From Chlamydiota bacterium (lineage in GTDB: Bacteria; Chlamydiota; Chlamydiia; Chlamydiales; Parachlamydiaceae), in the NCBI GenBank assembly GCA_013285965.1, contig JABDGQ010000004.1:1-36291 (forward strand): DNA of 36,291 nt, in the 5' to 3' direction. The translations under genes and the position numbers were made by a program. Below, one piece after another: positions 1 through 7,088 of this stretch. How positions within the stretch are numbered: the stretch's first letter is position 1; each line of letters opens with the position of its first letter. The notes under the pieces are model-generated. The model saw nothing but the letters and a program-made list of their open reading frames with translations, was not told the DNA's origin and did no database searches.

Positions 1-133
1 TAATAGACGTTATGCCAATTTCTTTGCTGCTACCAATAGTTAGTTCATTACCTTCGATATTAAAGAATTGATTATTTTCAATTTTTTTGTTTATCAAACT
101 ATTCATATAAAGAACACCTATATTATATATCAT
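1..133 (-). CDS. LRR-NEL paralogue, N-terminal part only (cut by window edge)
   Basis: This is the first 44 codons of a second gene closely related to the LRR-NEL gene at 307-2328. Reading leftwards from 133, the peptide begins MIYNIGVLYMNSL and later reads ELTIGSSKEIGI; the complete paralogue has MINNVSVFYMNGL and ELTIGSRKEIGI. The rest of the gene lies outside the window, so its repeat number and C-terminal domain are unknown. The AT-rich upstream stretch (134-228) also resembles the one upstream of the paralogue (2329-2415), so gene and promoter region were copied together. As in the paralogue, Met10 (codon 104-106) is a better start than Met1, because an AGGTG sits a suitable distance before it and no Shine-Dalgarno precedes Met1. 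The relationship is visible directly; function is inferred from the paralogue. Confidence 0.75.
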   Translation of the reverse strand, partial: MIYNIGVLYMNSLINKKIENNQFFNIEGNELTIGSSKEIGITSI

Positions 134-306
134 TTAATTTATTATAAAATACAACTTCAAATAAATCAAATCAAATTAAATTAAATTAACCAAATTTGGT
201 GTTTATAAAATTTTTAATTAGGATTTATTGATGAAATTCAAAAAGCAAAGAGTTCTCAGATTGGAAACAAACCTTTCTGACAGTCTCATATTGAAATGTG
301 AAGAGC

Positions 307-2328
307 TTAAGCTTCTAAGGCCTTCTTAGTCAAAGCCAGCATGCCATCATTAAAAGTCTTCCCTATAGCTTCGTAATTAGGATCTTCAAAACTTTCAGCA
401 CTTTCTTTTTCTTTAACAATCTCTTGATATTCAATACTATAGTTTTTAGCTAATGCAGCTAGCCACAACTCATTTTTACTGAGGAAGTCATAGAATGCCT
501 CCTTATTGCTAATAGTACCATTCACATAAACAAAGGCATCCTTCAAATCGCTCTCTGTCAGAGCACTACAGCGAAAATAAAGCATCTCTTTAATATCGAT
601 TGGTAATTGGAGCTTATCTTTTAACATCACGGGATAACCTAAATAGACCTCCACTTCATCAAAAAATCTAAGTGTAGGTACCTTTTGACGAGCACATTGC
701 TCTAAAAGGTCCATCGCCCACACCCCTCTTTTCAAGAACTCAGCCAATGCCTTTATTTCCATTGGTTGTGTTAATTGATAAGCCACCCCTAACTTTATTA
801 CTGAGAGAGCCATTCGATCGCCACAGGTGTCAGCAGCACCATTAATAATGGCATAAAATTTATCGCTAAAATTTTTATCTTCTATCGCTAAATTTAAAAA
901 ACTTAAAATTTTAGCCGGTAGCCAAGGTTGCCCTGATTGATAATCTTTCATTGAAGATAATCTAGACAGCCAAGTACGCAAGCTTTTGAGGTTCTCTTCA
1001 CTTGTATTTTTTGATATGCGCTCTAGTAATGTTGAATCATATCCTCGCTTAACTTTTTCAAAGAGTTCTTTTAACAACTCTTCCGCAGTGCGCTCATCTA
1101 CCACACCTCTTGCTTCCATAGAATAACTGAAGGTCGGTCCACGATAGCCTGGCTGATCAGTAGCTTGCCTTAAATTACTCAATACGGTTTGCGATAAGTC
1201 GCAGCCTGTTAAATTCACTGTACATCTTTGAGGTAATCTTAAAATTTCAGCAGGAAGACCTGTTAAAGATCTATTGTATGTAGGATCCAACCTACTTAAC
1301 ATATTTAGATTGCCAATTTCGGCTGGCAAAGTAGTCAATCTATTAGATCGAAGATTTAATTGTTGCAAATTAGCCAGATTGCCAATTTCGGTTGGCAAAG
1401 CAGTCAACTGATTTCCATAAACATCTAATGACTGCAGATTAGTCAGATTGCCAATTTCATCTGGCAAAGCAGTCAACTGATTTACAGAAAGATCTAATCG
1501 TTGCAAATTAGCCAGATTGCAAATTTCGGTTGGCAAAGTAGTCAAGTTATTATCAAAAAGATATAATTCTCGCAAATTAGTCAGCTTGCCAATTTGGGCT
1601 GGCAAAGTAGCCAACTGATTTCCAGAAAGACTTAATTTTTGCAAATTAGTCAGCTTACCAATTTCGGCTGGCAAACTAGTCAATCTATTATTACTAAGAT
1701 ATAACTCTCGCAAATTAGCCAGATTGCCAATTTCGGCTGGCAAAGTAGCCAACCGATTTCCAGAAAGATCTAGTGTCTTAAGACGAGAAAAAGCCGGATG
1801 TGTAAATATGGTAGTCGGTATTTTAGTTAAGGAAAGATTATAAAGTGAAAGCGAATCATGCTCAGGTTTCTTAATAAAATCTAAAATACTCGTGATTACG
1901 TCCCCATTAAAACCTTCGGCTATTAAATTTTTTATCACCTGCTCATTAATGAAACTGTCGATTATGCGAGTATCGCAAATTTTAAGATTGGAAAAAAAAC
2001 TATATTTATCCAGGCCAAGTTCATTAATCAGAATATTTAAGCCCAGCCAATTAGCCAATTTAACAGACCAAGCATTATTGTGTTTACCAATCTTGGTTTT
2101 AATAAATTCCAGGTTATAGTATAGCACCTGATACTGATCATTTTCTAGTTTTGTTTGATTAAGTTTAGTAAATATATTTTTTGCTACAAAGTCAGTAAGC
2201 TCCAATATGCCAATTTCTTTGCGGCTACCAATAGTTAGTTCATTATCTTCTATATTAAAAAATTGACTGTCGCTAATTTTTATACTTATCAAACCATTCA
2301 TATAAAAAACACTCACATTATTTATCAT
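307..2328 (-). CDS. Leucine-rich-repeat protein with NEL-type E3 ubiquitin ligase domain (candidate secreted effector)
   Basis: 673 residues. Residues 1-160 are a variable head with no signal peptide. Residues 183-366 hold eight 23-residue leucine-rich repeats of the pattern LxxLxLxxNxLxxLPxEIGxLxN. From about residue 395 the sequence matches the bacterial NEL E3 ligase fold (IpaH, SspH, SlrP): YRGPTFSYSM, then a CxDR motif in DTCGDRMALS with candidate catalytic Cys502, then LPIDIKEMLYFRCSALTESDLKDA, which resembles the NEL 'LP..MxF...S.VT..DL..A' block. In the known family the cysteine forms a ubiquitin thioester and the LRRs bind host substrate and restrain the domain; these proteins are injected by type III secretion. 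Acting in the host is therefore an inference. The start is uncertain: a TATAAT at 2336-2341 would start RNA near Met1, and Met10 (codon 2299-2301) follows a GTGAG, so a start at 2301 is likely. The gene is monocistronic and lies next to a paralogue. Confidence 0.8.
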   Translation of the reverse strand: MINNVSVFYMNGLISIKISDSQFFNIEDNELTIGSRKEIGILELTDFVAKNIFTKLNQTKLENDQYQVLYYNLEFIKTKIGKHNNAWSVKLANWLGLNILINELGLDKYSFFSNLKICDTRIIDSFINEQVIKNLIAEGFNGDVITSILDFIKKPEHDSLSLYNLSLTKIPTTIFTHPAFSRLKTLDLSGNRLATLPAEIGNLANLRELYLSNNRLTSLPAEIGKLTNLQKLSLSGNQLATLPAQIGKLTNLRELYLFDNNLTTLPTEICNLANLQRLDLSVNQLTALPDEIGNLTNLQSLDVYGNQLTALPTEIGNLANLQQLNLRSNRLTTLPAEIGNLNMLSRLDPTYNRSLTGLPAEILRLPQRCTVNLTGCDLSQTVLSNLRQATDQPGYRGPTFSYSMEARGVVDERTAEELLKELFEKVKRGYDSTLLERISKNTSEENLKSLRTWLSRLSSMKDYQSGQPWLPAKILSFLNLAIEDKNFSDKFYAIINGAADTCGDRMALSVIKLGVAYQLTQPMEIKALAEFLKRGVWAMDLLEQCARQKVPTLRFFDEVEVYLGYPVMLKDKLQLPIDIKEMLYFRCSALTESDLKDAFVYVNGTISNKEAFYDFLSKNELWLAALAKNYSIEYQEIVKEKESAESFEDPNYEAIGKTFNDGMLALTKKALEA
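1237..1788 (-). repeat. 69-bp tandem repeats encoding the LRRs
   Basis: About eight imperfect 69-bp units (23 codons each) lie head to tail inside the LRR-NEL gene. Every unit contains a variant of 'cagattgccaatttcggc' on the plus strand, which encodes the AEIGNL part of the repeat. The units are similar enough at DNA level to recombine, so repeat number may vary between strains. Confidence 0.85.
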
Positions 2329-2335
2329 TTAACCA

Positions 2336-2365
2336 ATTATAAAACATAACTTCAAATAAATCCAA
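2336..2365 (-). promoter_or_regulatory. Possible promoter of the LRR-NEL gene
   Basis: On the minus strand a perfect TATAAT (2341 to 2336) lies 18 bp from a weak TTGGAT (2365 to 2360). The same TATAAT at the same distance from the start occurs in the paralogue (146 to 141). It would start the transcript at about the first ATG, which supports translation from Met10. The -35 match is poor. Confidence 0.4.
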
Positions 2366-2421
2366 TTAAATTAAATTAATCAAATTTGTATTTATAAAAT
2401 TTTTAATTACGATTTTTTGGT

Positions 2422-2745
2422 CCTTGTTGCATAATAGCCTTCATAACATAAAACTATGGCTATCTATTTAAATGCTCACTTATCTCAGTATCTCGTTCTT
2501 TTTCCCAGCCTATATCTAAGCCCTTATATGCTGCATCTCTTAGTGGAGCAGAATGCATACTCCTCTTTTGGCATGCACTTTCTTCCGAAAGCAGTCCGCA
2601 TCATAAGCCCCATCACCTCTAACAGATTTTATGTTAAATGGTAATTTGTCTAACATCTGCTCTGCCACTTGTGCATCTCCTTGATTATGCATTTTTTATT
2701 TACATACTATTTCAAATTTCACATGAAGGCCACTGTGCAACAAGG
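2422..2745. mobile_element. Remnant of an IS5/IS4-type insertion sequence with terminal inverted repeats
   Basis: A 324-bp segment is bounded by a perfect 10-bp inverted repeat, CCTTGTTGCA at 2422-2431 and TGCAACAAGG at 2736-2745. These ends resemble those of many IS5-group elements. Inside is a piece of transposase on the minus strand (2540-2692). It is far shorter than a full element of about 0.8-1 kb, so it is an internally deleted, non-autonomous copy. It sits directly beyond the duplicated upstream region of the LRR gene. Confidence 0.7.
2540..2692 (-). pseudogene. Transposase fragment (DDE, IS5/IS4 type)
   Basis: Reading from the ATG at 2692, a 50-residue peptide starts MHNQGDAQVAEQML and contains KSVRGDGAYDADCFR, ending at a TAA at 2540-2542. 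The GDGAYD segment corresponds to the (A/G)DxAYD block that carries the second catalytic aspartate of IS4/IS5-type DDE transposases. Both the N-terminal part with the first Asp and the C-terminal part with the Glu are missing, so the fragment cannot be active. The plus-strand reading frame across 2456-2644 is its antisense shadow. Confidence 0.7.
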
Positions 2746-2771
2746 CTAAATAATTAATTATATTAATTTTT

Positions 2772-2800
2772 TTGACAAAGTTAATAATTAATTTTATAAT
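2772..2800 (+). promoter_or_regulatory. Perfect-consensus sigma-70-type promoter
   Basis: TTGACA at 2772-2777 and TATAAT at 2795-2800 are separated by exactly 17 bp. It lies 27 bp beyond the IS remnant and points toward the Gly/His-rich gene, whose start is about 176 bases downstream of the predicted transcription start. The leader would be unusually long. A second TTGACA at 2888-2893 lacks a convincing -10. Confidence 0.6.
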
Positions 2801-2982
2801 AATAGTTGAGTGGTAATTAGATTTACTATTAGTGTTAATTTGGATAAATGGTTAGCTCACTTTAGACATAATTTGAAAAAATGATTTTTGACAAATGTCT
2901 CTGGCTGGGGATAGGCAGTAAAAGGGCTTTTCAAACTATACATTAGGTGAGAGGTTAAATTAAGTGTAAAATGGGAGGGTAT

Positions 2983-3429
2983 ATGTACTCAAATTTTAAA
3001 CATTGGTTAGTTGGAATTATTATGTTCATGGCTTTATTAATGCCGTTTGGAATGGTACAAGCGCATGGAGGTGGTGGTCATGGCGGCGGTGGACACGGTG
3101 GTGGTCATGGCGGTGGTGGACACGGTGGCCATGGTGGTGGAGGACACGGAGGGCATGGTGGCGGACACGGTGGCCATGGAGGGCACGGTGGGCATGGCGC
3201 ACACTTTCATGGAGGGCATGGTGGACATGGTGGACACTTTCATGGAGGGCATGGTTGGAATGGCCACGGCTATGGTTATGGTGGTTACGGAGGATATGGC
3301 GGTTATGGATATGCACCATATTATTACAACGATTACGACGGCTCTGATGCCCCATATTATAATAACTACTACACATACAGCTATCCTTATGTGGATGATT
3401 ATTATGTAGTTAGCCCTCAAAGTGGCTAG
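2983..3429 (+). CDS. Exported glycine/histidine/tyrosine-rich protein
   Basis: 148 residues from the preferred ATG at 2983; an in-frame ATG at 2971 is possible, but GGGAGG at 2974-2979 is placed as Shine-Dalgarno for 2983. Residues 1-27 form a signal peptide: a Lys-His-containing start, the hydrophobic core LVGIIMFMALLMPFGMV, then a likely cut after QA. Next come about 60 residues of almost pure Gly-His (GGHGG repeats, with two AHFHGGHGG/GHFHGGHGW units), then a Gly-Tyr-rich stretch (GYGGYGGYGGYGY) and a Tyr/Asp-rich tail. I do not recognise a specific family. The His density suggests divalent metal binding (Ni, Cu or Zn) and the Gly-Tyr part a flexible surface or self-assembling segment; both are inferences. 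Long overlapping open frames here are artefacts of the repeated GGN-CAY codons. A strong hairpin follows the gene. Confidence 0.75.
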   Translation: MYSNFKHWLVGIIMFMALLMPFGMVQAHGGGGHGGGGHGGGHGGGGHGGHGGGGHGGHGGGHGGHGGHGGHGAHFHGGHGGHGGHFHGGHGWNGHGYGYGGYGGYGGYGYAPYYYNDYDGSDAPYYNNYYTYSYPYVDDYYVVSPQSG

Positions 3430-3450
3430 ATTTAAATTACGATATAATAT

Positions 3451-3491
3451 AAAAGGCAGTTATGTATGATTAAAATACATAGCTGCCTTTT
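3451..3491. terminator. Hairpin terminator between convergent genes
   Basis: A 17-bp stem (3451-3467 with 3475-3491, one G-T wobble) has a 7-base loop. It begins with AAAA and ends with TTTT, so it can work on both strands. It lies 21 bases after the Gly/His-rich stop and 37 bases past the Bax-inhibitor-like stop, and probably serves both convergent genes. Confidence 0.85.
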
Positions 3492-3528
3492 GAACTTCTT
3501 TTGAGAAAAGTATGTTTTTTTTGTAAAA

Positions 3529-4275
3529 TTAGCGACGGTCGTTAATTTTAGCCAGTAAGCGCAAAATTTCTATATAAAGCCAAATCAATGTAACCATTAA
3601 TGCAAAAGCTCCATACCATTCCATATATTTGGGAATACCGGCTCGCGAACCTTGCTCGATAAAGTCAAAATCAATAATAAAGTTTAAAGCAGCAATACCT
3701 ACTACAAATATGCTAAATAATATGCTAAACCAGCCACTACCATTTACAAAAGGGACGTTAATATTGAAAAATCCTAATATAATAGTTACAAAATAAACTA
3801 AAGCAATGGCCCCTGTGGCTGCCACTACTCCCAATTTAAATTTTTCCGTGGCCTTAATCCAACCACTTTGATAAGCAAATAGCATAATTAGCAGCGTTCC
3901 AATAGAAAGACTTACAGCTTGTAATACTATGCCAGAGTAACTTTTTTCAAAAAAACTCGAAATTCCACCTAAAAATAAACCCTCCATCACAGCATATAAA
4001 GGTGCCGTCATGGGTGCCCAATTCTTTTTAAAGATGGTTAGTATAGATAATATTAAACCACCAAACAAACCTACCATCATCCAAGTTTGCACTGAGGTAG
4101 CATTTTGTCCATATAGGGCCGCTTTATTCCAAACAAAGGCAGCTGGCAATAATACTAATAAAAGTAAGATGGCAGTTTTACTGACAGTACCACCAATAGT
4201 CATTGTATTGGATTCAGCAACTAGACCAAATCCGGAAAATGGGTTGGATGCCAGTGCTGGATTAGATGACTTCAT
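3529..4275 (-). CDS. Bax inhibitor-1 / YccA family membrane protein
   Basis: 248 residues with about seven hydrophobic segments after a 30-residue cytoplasmic head (NPALASNPFSGF). Recognisable pieces are APLYAVMEGLFLGGISSFFE, the segment GVVAATGAIALVYFVTIIL, and near the C-terminus ALNFIIDFDFIEQG followed by YMEWYGAFALMVTLIWLYIEILRLL, with the acidic residues typical of the BI-1-like bacterial group. Family members are inner-membrane proteins linked to calcium leak or protease regulation; the specific role here is unknown. A Shine-Dalgarno AGGAG precedes the ATG (minus strand, about 4284-4280). It stands alone, convergent with the Gly/His-rich gene. Confidence 0.85.
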   Translation of the reverse strand: MKSSNPALASNPFSGFGLVAESNTMTIGGTVSKTAILLLLVLLPAAFVWNKAALYGQNATSVQTWMMVGLFGGLILSILTIFKKNWAPMTAPLYAVMEGLFLGGISSFFEKSYSGIVLQAVSLSIGTLLIMLFAYQSGWIKATEKFKLGVVAATGAIALVYFVTIILGFFNINVPFVNGSGWFSILFSIFVVGIAALNFIIDFDFIEQGSRAGIPKYMEWYGAFALMVTLIWLYIEILRLLAKINDRR

Positions 4276-4419
4276 AAAGTACTCCTCTTAAGTTTATTGG
4301 CAGTATGGCACTTTAATCATTTTTACTCAACAACTTGTAGATAGCATATGAAACGCTTTTTTACATAACGCGCTCATTGTTAATGAATTAACACAGTTAT
4401 CTTATGATGTATAAATAAT

Positions 4420-5205
4420 TTAGCTATGACCACTTAAATCTGGAATAACTTGCAATTGGGGATGCACTTTACTGCGCAAAACATGCTGAATATATGAAAG
4501 GGTAGAACCTGTCGCGGCAAAACAAGAGGTACACGATCCTTGATAGGCAATTAACAATTCATTACCATTTATCAAATCGATAATTTTCACGCCACCAGCA
4601 TCTAATTCAATATAAGGACGAATATCGCGGGCGATTACCTCTTCGATGAGAGCGATTTTTTGTGGATTGGATAAATTTTCCCACCCTGGATAACCTCCTT
4701 CCAATACTTCGCCAATATCAAGTGGCGCCGGCATAGCAATATAATTGGAGGCCAATGGAATGTCTTTGCATCGATCTGCTATTTGTTGCATAGCTTCTAG
4801 CACCATGTGTATATGTGGCAACACTTCAGGTGGAAAAGCAGCTGTTTGAGGATGATCGCGCAAGTGCTTATCTATTAACTCCACACTCAAGCGGCTAACT
4901 TGATCATAATTTTTGCCAATTGCCAACTCACAGATAGTTTGAGCGATACCGATTAATATAGATGGACCATAGAGTTGAAAGCGCACATCTACAATGGCAC
5001 CATCATCAGGGTCTACCATCCAATAAAAAGATATCAACTCCCCTTCTGATATAGCACCTTTTGATGTATTTAAAAACCGCATTCCTCGCTCTTCAGACTG
5101 TACTTTATCAAATATACCAACACAATGATAATTATCGATCTTGGTATTTAATTTTTTACTGTAACGCCCCCACATAGAGGGCTGAATTTGTATACGTAAA
5201 CTCAT
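4420..5205 (-). CDS. nifU: NifU-like protein with a cysteine-less scaffold domain and an Nfu domain
   Basis: 261 residues. Residues 45-150 align with the IscU/NifU scaffold, but none of its three cluster-binding cysteines is kept: the CGD position reads SEGE, the YGCGSAIAS position reads YGPSILIGI (residues 79-87), and the KIHCSILAE position reads HIHMVLEAM. Residues 180-261 are a good Nfu (NifU C-terminal) domain, IRPYIELDAGGV followed by GSCTSC with Cys225 and Cys228, which in this family hold or transfer an Fe-S cluster between two subunits. A carrier role is therefore more likely than de novo assembly. The gene follows nifS with one intervening base and ends the ribE-to-nifU run. Chlamydia has the same nifU-nifS-gpmA order. 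Confidence 0.85.
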   Translation of the reverse strand: MSLRIQIQPSMWGRYSKKLNTKIDNYHCVGIFDKVQSEERGMRFLNTSKGAISEGELISFYWMVDPDDGAIVDVRFQLYGPSILIGIAQTICELAIGKNYDQVSRLSVELIDKHLRDHPQTAAFPPEVLPHIHMVLEAMQQIADRCKDIPLASNYIAMPAPLDIGEVLEGGYPGWENLSNPQKIALIEEVIARDIRPYIELDAGGVKIIDLINGNELLIAYQGSCTSCFAATGSTLSYIQHVLRSKVHPQLQVIPDLSGHS

Positions 5206-5206
5206 A

Positions 5207-6373
5207 TCATGAATCTTTGAGGTGTTGTGATAAGCGCATTAATTTTGAAAAAGTCTCCACTATCATGGTGATAGCTTCATCTACTTCTTCCTCAGTAGTG
5301 TAACGCGACAAGCTAAAAGAAACTCCGCTATGCACTAAAGCAGGGGTGATTTGCATAGCGGCTAATTGTATTGCTAATTGCTGAAATTGCCCTCCACCAA
5401 TAGTAGCACATAAACCACGACGATTGAGTGCAAATATAAAAGCTTCATTCATGATAAGAGGAAAAAATATTGTCGTAGTATTTGGTAACCTATCTTGATC
5501 TGAAAAAGCAACTTTTGCTCCCATACAATTTTTTAATATTCCGCGCTCCAGTTTATTGCGCAAACGTGCTATTTCCATGCACATAAAATCGCGTTGCTCA
5601 TGGGCTTCTCTGAGAGCTTGTGCCAATCCTACTAAGGCACACATATCGATAGCACCAGCCCGCAATCCACCCTGTTCTGTACCACCATAAATAAATGGCG
5701 AGCAAGGCAATCCTTTGCGCACATATAAAACACCTGCCCCTCTAGGAATGTGTAATTGTTGGGCATTAAAAGTTACATAGTCAGCACCAATAGCACTTAT
5801 TTCTTCATACACCTTACCAATTGTATGAGTCACATCTACATGTAAAAGAACTCCACGTTCACTACAAAGTTGTGCTATTTTTTCAAGTGGCTGTATTACG
5901 CCAGTCAAGGCATTGGCCGAACTTAATGAAATTAAGGCTGTACGAGATGATAATAATTCTGTAATTGCCTCAGTTGTCACAACACCATACTCATTAACTC
6001 CGATCAATTTACCTACACCACCAAATGGCTGTAAGCTATTAATTGACATGATAGATGGCGCTTCAGATACACAAGAGGTTAGAAAATGATTCTTTCCCGC
6101 GGCAAGTGCTGTATGGCGATATACTGAGTTAATGACATGATTGACAGACTCAGCACCACTACTTGTTAAAATCACCTGATCATCGTCACTGGCGCCTAAA
6201 AATTCATAGATGGTCTTAAAGGCAGTAGTTAGTGCCGGCATTAACTCCTGTCCTTTTTGATGCAAGGCTGTTGGCAGGCCCCAAAAGTTGGTTAAATAAG
6301 GACTCATAGCTTTAAGTACAGCTTCAGAAGGTTGTGTGGCACTATGATTGTCAAAATAAAGTGGATAAAGCAT
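5207..6373 (-). CDS. nifS: NifS-like class V aminotransferase-fold protein lacking the PLP lysine
   Basis: 388 residues, normal length for a cysteine desulfurase. The fold is clear: YFDNHSATQP at the start, ILTSSGAESVNHVI, SLSSANALTGVIQPL, LLHVDVTHTIGK (the Asp that binds the pyridine nitrogen is kept), and FSLSRYTTEEEVDEAI near the end. The PLP-binding block, usually SxHKxxGPKG, reads NAQQLHIPRG, so the Schiff-base lysine is Gln206. The active-cysteine loop, usually SGSACTSG, reads LCATIGGGQFQQ, with no cysteine at the standard place; the nearest is Cys322, about six residues early. It is unlikely to be a standard desulfurase. It could be a structural partner for the adjacent NifU, or a divergent enzyme. 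Gaps are 6 bases to gpmA and 1 to nifU. Confidence 0.85.
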   Translation of the reverse strand: MLYPLYFDNHSATQPSEAVLKAMSPYLTNFWGLPTALHQKGQELMPALTTAFKTIYEFLGASDDDQVILTSSGAESVNHVINSVYRHTALAAGKNHFLTSCVSEAPSIMSINSLQPFGGVGKLIGVNEYGVVTTEAITELLSSRTALISLSSANALTGVIQPLEKIAQLCSERGVLLHVDVTHTIGKVYEEISAIGADYVTFNAQQLHIPRGAGVLYVRKGLPCSPFIYGGTEQGGLRAGAIDMCALVGLAQALREAHEQRDFMCMEIARLRNKLERGILKNCMGAKVAFSDQDRLPNTTTIFFPLIMNEAFIFALNRRGLCATIGGGQFQQLAIQLAAMQITPALVHSGVSFSLSRYTTEEEVDEAITMIVETFSKLMRLSQHLKDS

Positions 6374-6379
6374 AAGAAA

Positions 6380-7048
6380 TTAATAGCGTTTGGTGAAATG
6401 AGTGTTATGGTAATTATAAATTATAGGATTGCCAGTAGCCAGTTCAAGATTAAGCACCTCAGACTTATCTAAATGCTCAAGTAGCATAATAATAGCTCGC
6501 AAAGAATTCCCGTGCGCCGCAATAAATATATTTTTACCTTGCTCTAAAAACGGTACTATTTGCGCTTGAAAAAAAGGAAGTACCCTCTCAGCTGTCATTG
6601 CCAAACTTTCGCCGCCAGGTGGTAAACCATCAAAACTACGTCGCCAAACTTGCACCTGTTCTTCTCCATACTGTGCAATGGTCTCTCTTTTGTTCAATCC
6701 TTGCAATTTTCCATAACAACGTTCATTTAAAGCACTATTTTGTATTAATGGGATGGTATTGCTTTTAGTTTCTTCTTGATGTATCTCTGCTACTCCTAAT
6801 TTATCAGAATGACAAATAACAGTAGTTTTATAGCTGCTGTGTACACTCATAGCTAATAAAGCAGTCATGAGGGCACGCACTAATCGCGATGTAAAAATAA
6901 TATCAATCGGCTCGTTCATAATTTTTTGACCAGCCGCTAATGATTCTTGTATACCTTTAGAAGATAAAGGAACGTCCACCCAGCCTGTAAAAAGATTTAA
7001 GCGATTCCATTCTGATTCGCCGTGTCGCATGAGGATGAGTTGTGACAT
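6380..7048 (-). CDS. gpmA: 2,3-bisphosphoglycerate-dependent phosphoglycerate mutase
   Basis: 222 residues. The enzyme interconverts 3- and 2-phosphoglycerate in glycolysis in the cytosol. The phosphohistidine motif LMRHGESEWN has His9, and TGWVDVPLSSKG follows. NERCYGKLQGLNK contains the acid/base region, and the second catalytic histidine is His179 in AAHGNSLRA. At 222 residues it is slightly short of the E. coli enzyme (250) and close to the chlamydial form. It begins 40 bases after the ribH stop and is followed 6 bases later by nifS, so it is probably co-transcribed with both. Confidence 0.93.
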   Translation of the reverse strand: MSQLILMRHGESEWNRLNLFTGWVDVPLSSKGIQESLAAGQKIMNEPIDIIFTSRLVRALMTALLAMSVHSSYKTTVICHSDKLGVAEIHQEETKSNTIPLIQNSALNERCYGKLQGLNKRETIAQYGEEQVQVWRRSFDGLPPGGESLAMTAERVLPFFQAQIVPFLEQGKNIFIAAHGNSLRAIIMLLEHLDKSEVLNLELATGNPIIYNYHNTHFTKRY

Positions 7049-7088
7049 TATCTGATCTCCAATTAATCAAGGGCGATAAATTTAAAGC

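Noticed and set aside
1237-1788. Regular 69-bp repeats resembling an array such as CRISPR
   Set aside because: They are contiguous, in frame and encode LRR units; there are no unique spacers.
2456-2644. 62-codon plus-strand frame between the LRR and Gly/His-rich genes
   Set aside because: It is antisense to the transposase fragment and has no family features.
3003-3420. Four long overlapping open frames inside the Gly/His-rich gene, rich in Trp-Arg, Met-Val or His-Val
   Set aside because: They are frame shadows of a GGN/CAY repeat array, which has few stops in any frame. Only the 2983 frame has a signal peptide and a ribosome site.
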